Shown here piece after piece: positions 63,876 through 64,000 of a stretch of DNA of 64,000 nt. The stretch comes from Evansella tamaricis (GTDB lineage Bacteria; Bacillota; Bacilli; Bacillales; Salisediminibacteriaceae): contig NZ_JAHQCS010000178.1 in NCBI RefSeq assembly GCF_019042215.1, positions 110,719 to 174,718 on the forward strand, written 5' to 3'. The position numbers were made by a program, and so were the translations under genes. Every line of letters begins with the position of its first letter. Position 1 is the first letter of the stretch. The notes beneath the pieces were generated by a model that worked only from the letters and a program-made list of their open reading frames with translations, had not been told where the DNA came from and ran no database searches.

Positions 63876-64000
63876 AGAAAAGTGTAAGCGCCTATGGTCA
63901 CGAGTGTAGGGCAGTGGAGGAATGACAACTAGAAGTCCGCTCTTTGACTTCGGTTGTCACTTCCGAAGTGCCCCGTAGCGAGTAGGCGCTGGAGCTAGAC
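63876..64000. repeat. palindromic interspersed repeat at the right window edge
   Basis: The element begins AGAAAAGTGTAAGCGCCTA and ends TAGGCGCTGGAGCTAGAC at the window edge. AGCGCCTA (63887-63894) pairs with TAGGCGCT (63983-63990), GACAAC with GTTGTC, and GAAGTC with GACTTC around CGCTCTTT. It shares the ends and loop with the 122-bp unit at 1121-1386 and the flanks of the element at 41671-41899. Further copies may lie beyond the edge. Confidence 0.85.

Overview
This AT-rich 64 kb window is chromosomal core DNA of a motile, endospore-forming member of the Bacillaceae. I cannot name the genus. The evidence is gene order matching the Bacillus subtilis block that runs from ylxM-ffh to rimP-nusA, a complete fla/che operon with sigD and swrB, codY beside clpYQ, and an alpha/beta-type small acid-soluble spore protein gene. 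Every gene I can support lies on the minus strand, so transcription runs from position 64000 toward 1. No rRNA, tRNA, CRISPR array, insertion sequence or prophage was seen.

In transcription order: (1) 63.8-56.5 kb holds ylxM-ffh-rpsP-khpA, ylqD-rimM-trmD, rplS behind its own promoter and an L19-type leader, sipS-rbgA, and rnhB. (2) 56.5-54.4 kb holds a FliK-like protein (YlqG), a stand-alone FlhB C-terminal domain (YlqH), a small acid-soluble spore protein and a small acidic protein. (3) 54.0-46.2 kb holds sucC-sucD, dprA, topA, trmFO, xerC and hslV. (4) 45.6-43.4 kb holds hslU and codY. (5) 43.1-13.4 kb is one continuous fla/che cluster of 33 genes, flgB to swrB. It encodes the rod, MS ring, switch, export gate, hook, chemotaxis proteins, the FlhF/FlhG pole and number regulators, and SigD. 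(6) 13.2-10.0 kb holds rpsB-tsf-pyrH-frr. (7) 9.9-1.4 kb holds uppS-cdsA-dxr-rseP-polC, with proS, normally between rseP and polC, absent. (8) 0.9-0 kb holds rimP and the start of nusA.

The protein set is ordinary. The most unusual features are in non-coding DNA and small variations. The rpsB leader can fold its own ribosome-binding site into a 12-bp helix, with a competing alternative helix. The spore-protein gene has its Shine-Dalgarno sequence in the loop of a perfect 8-bp hairpin. A family of long palindromic interspersed repeats occurs between polC and rimP, inside the fla/che operon between fliE and fliF, near trmFO/topA, and at the right edge. XerC has Arg and Leu where the family's catalytic Lys and His are expected. 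A FliK-like/FlhB-C-like gene pair sits outside the flagellar operon.

Many starts were moved from the longest open frame to the codon best placed behind a Shine-Dalgarno sequence, including several TTG and GTG starts. Functions come from recognising motifs and gene order by eye. No database search was run.
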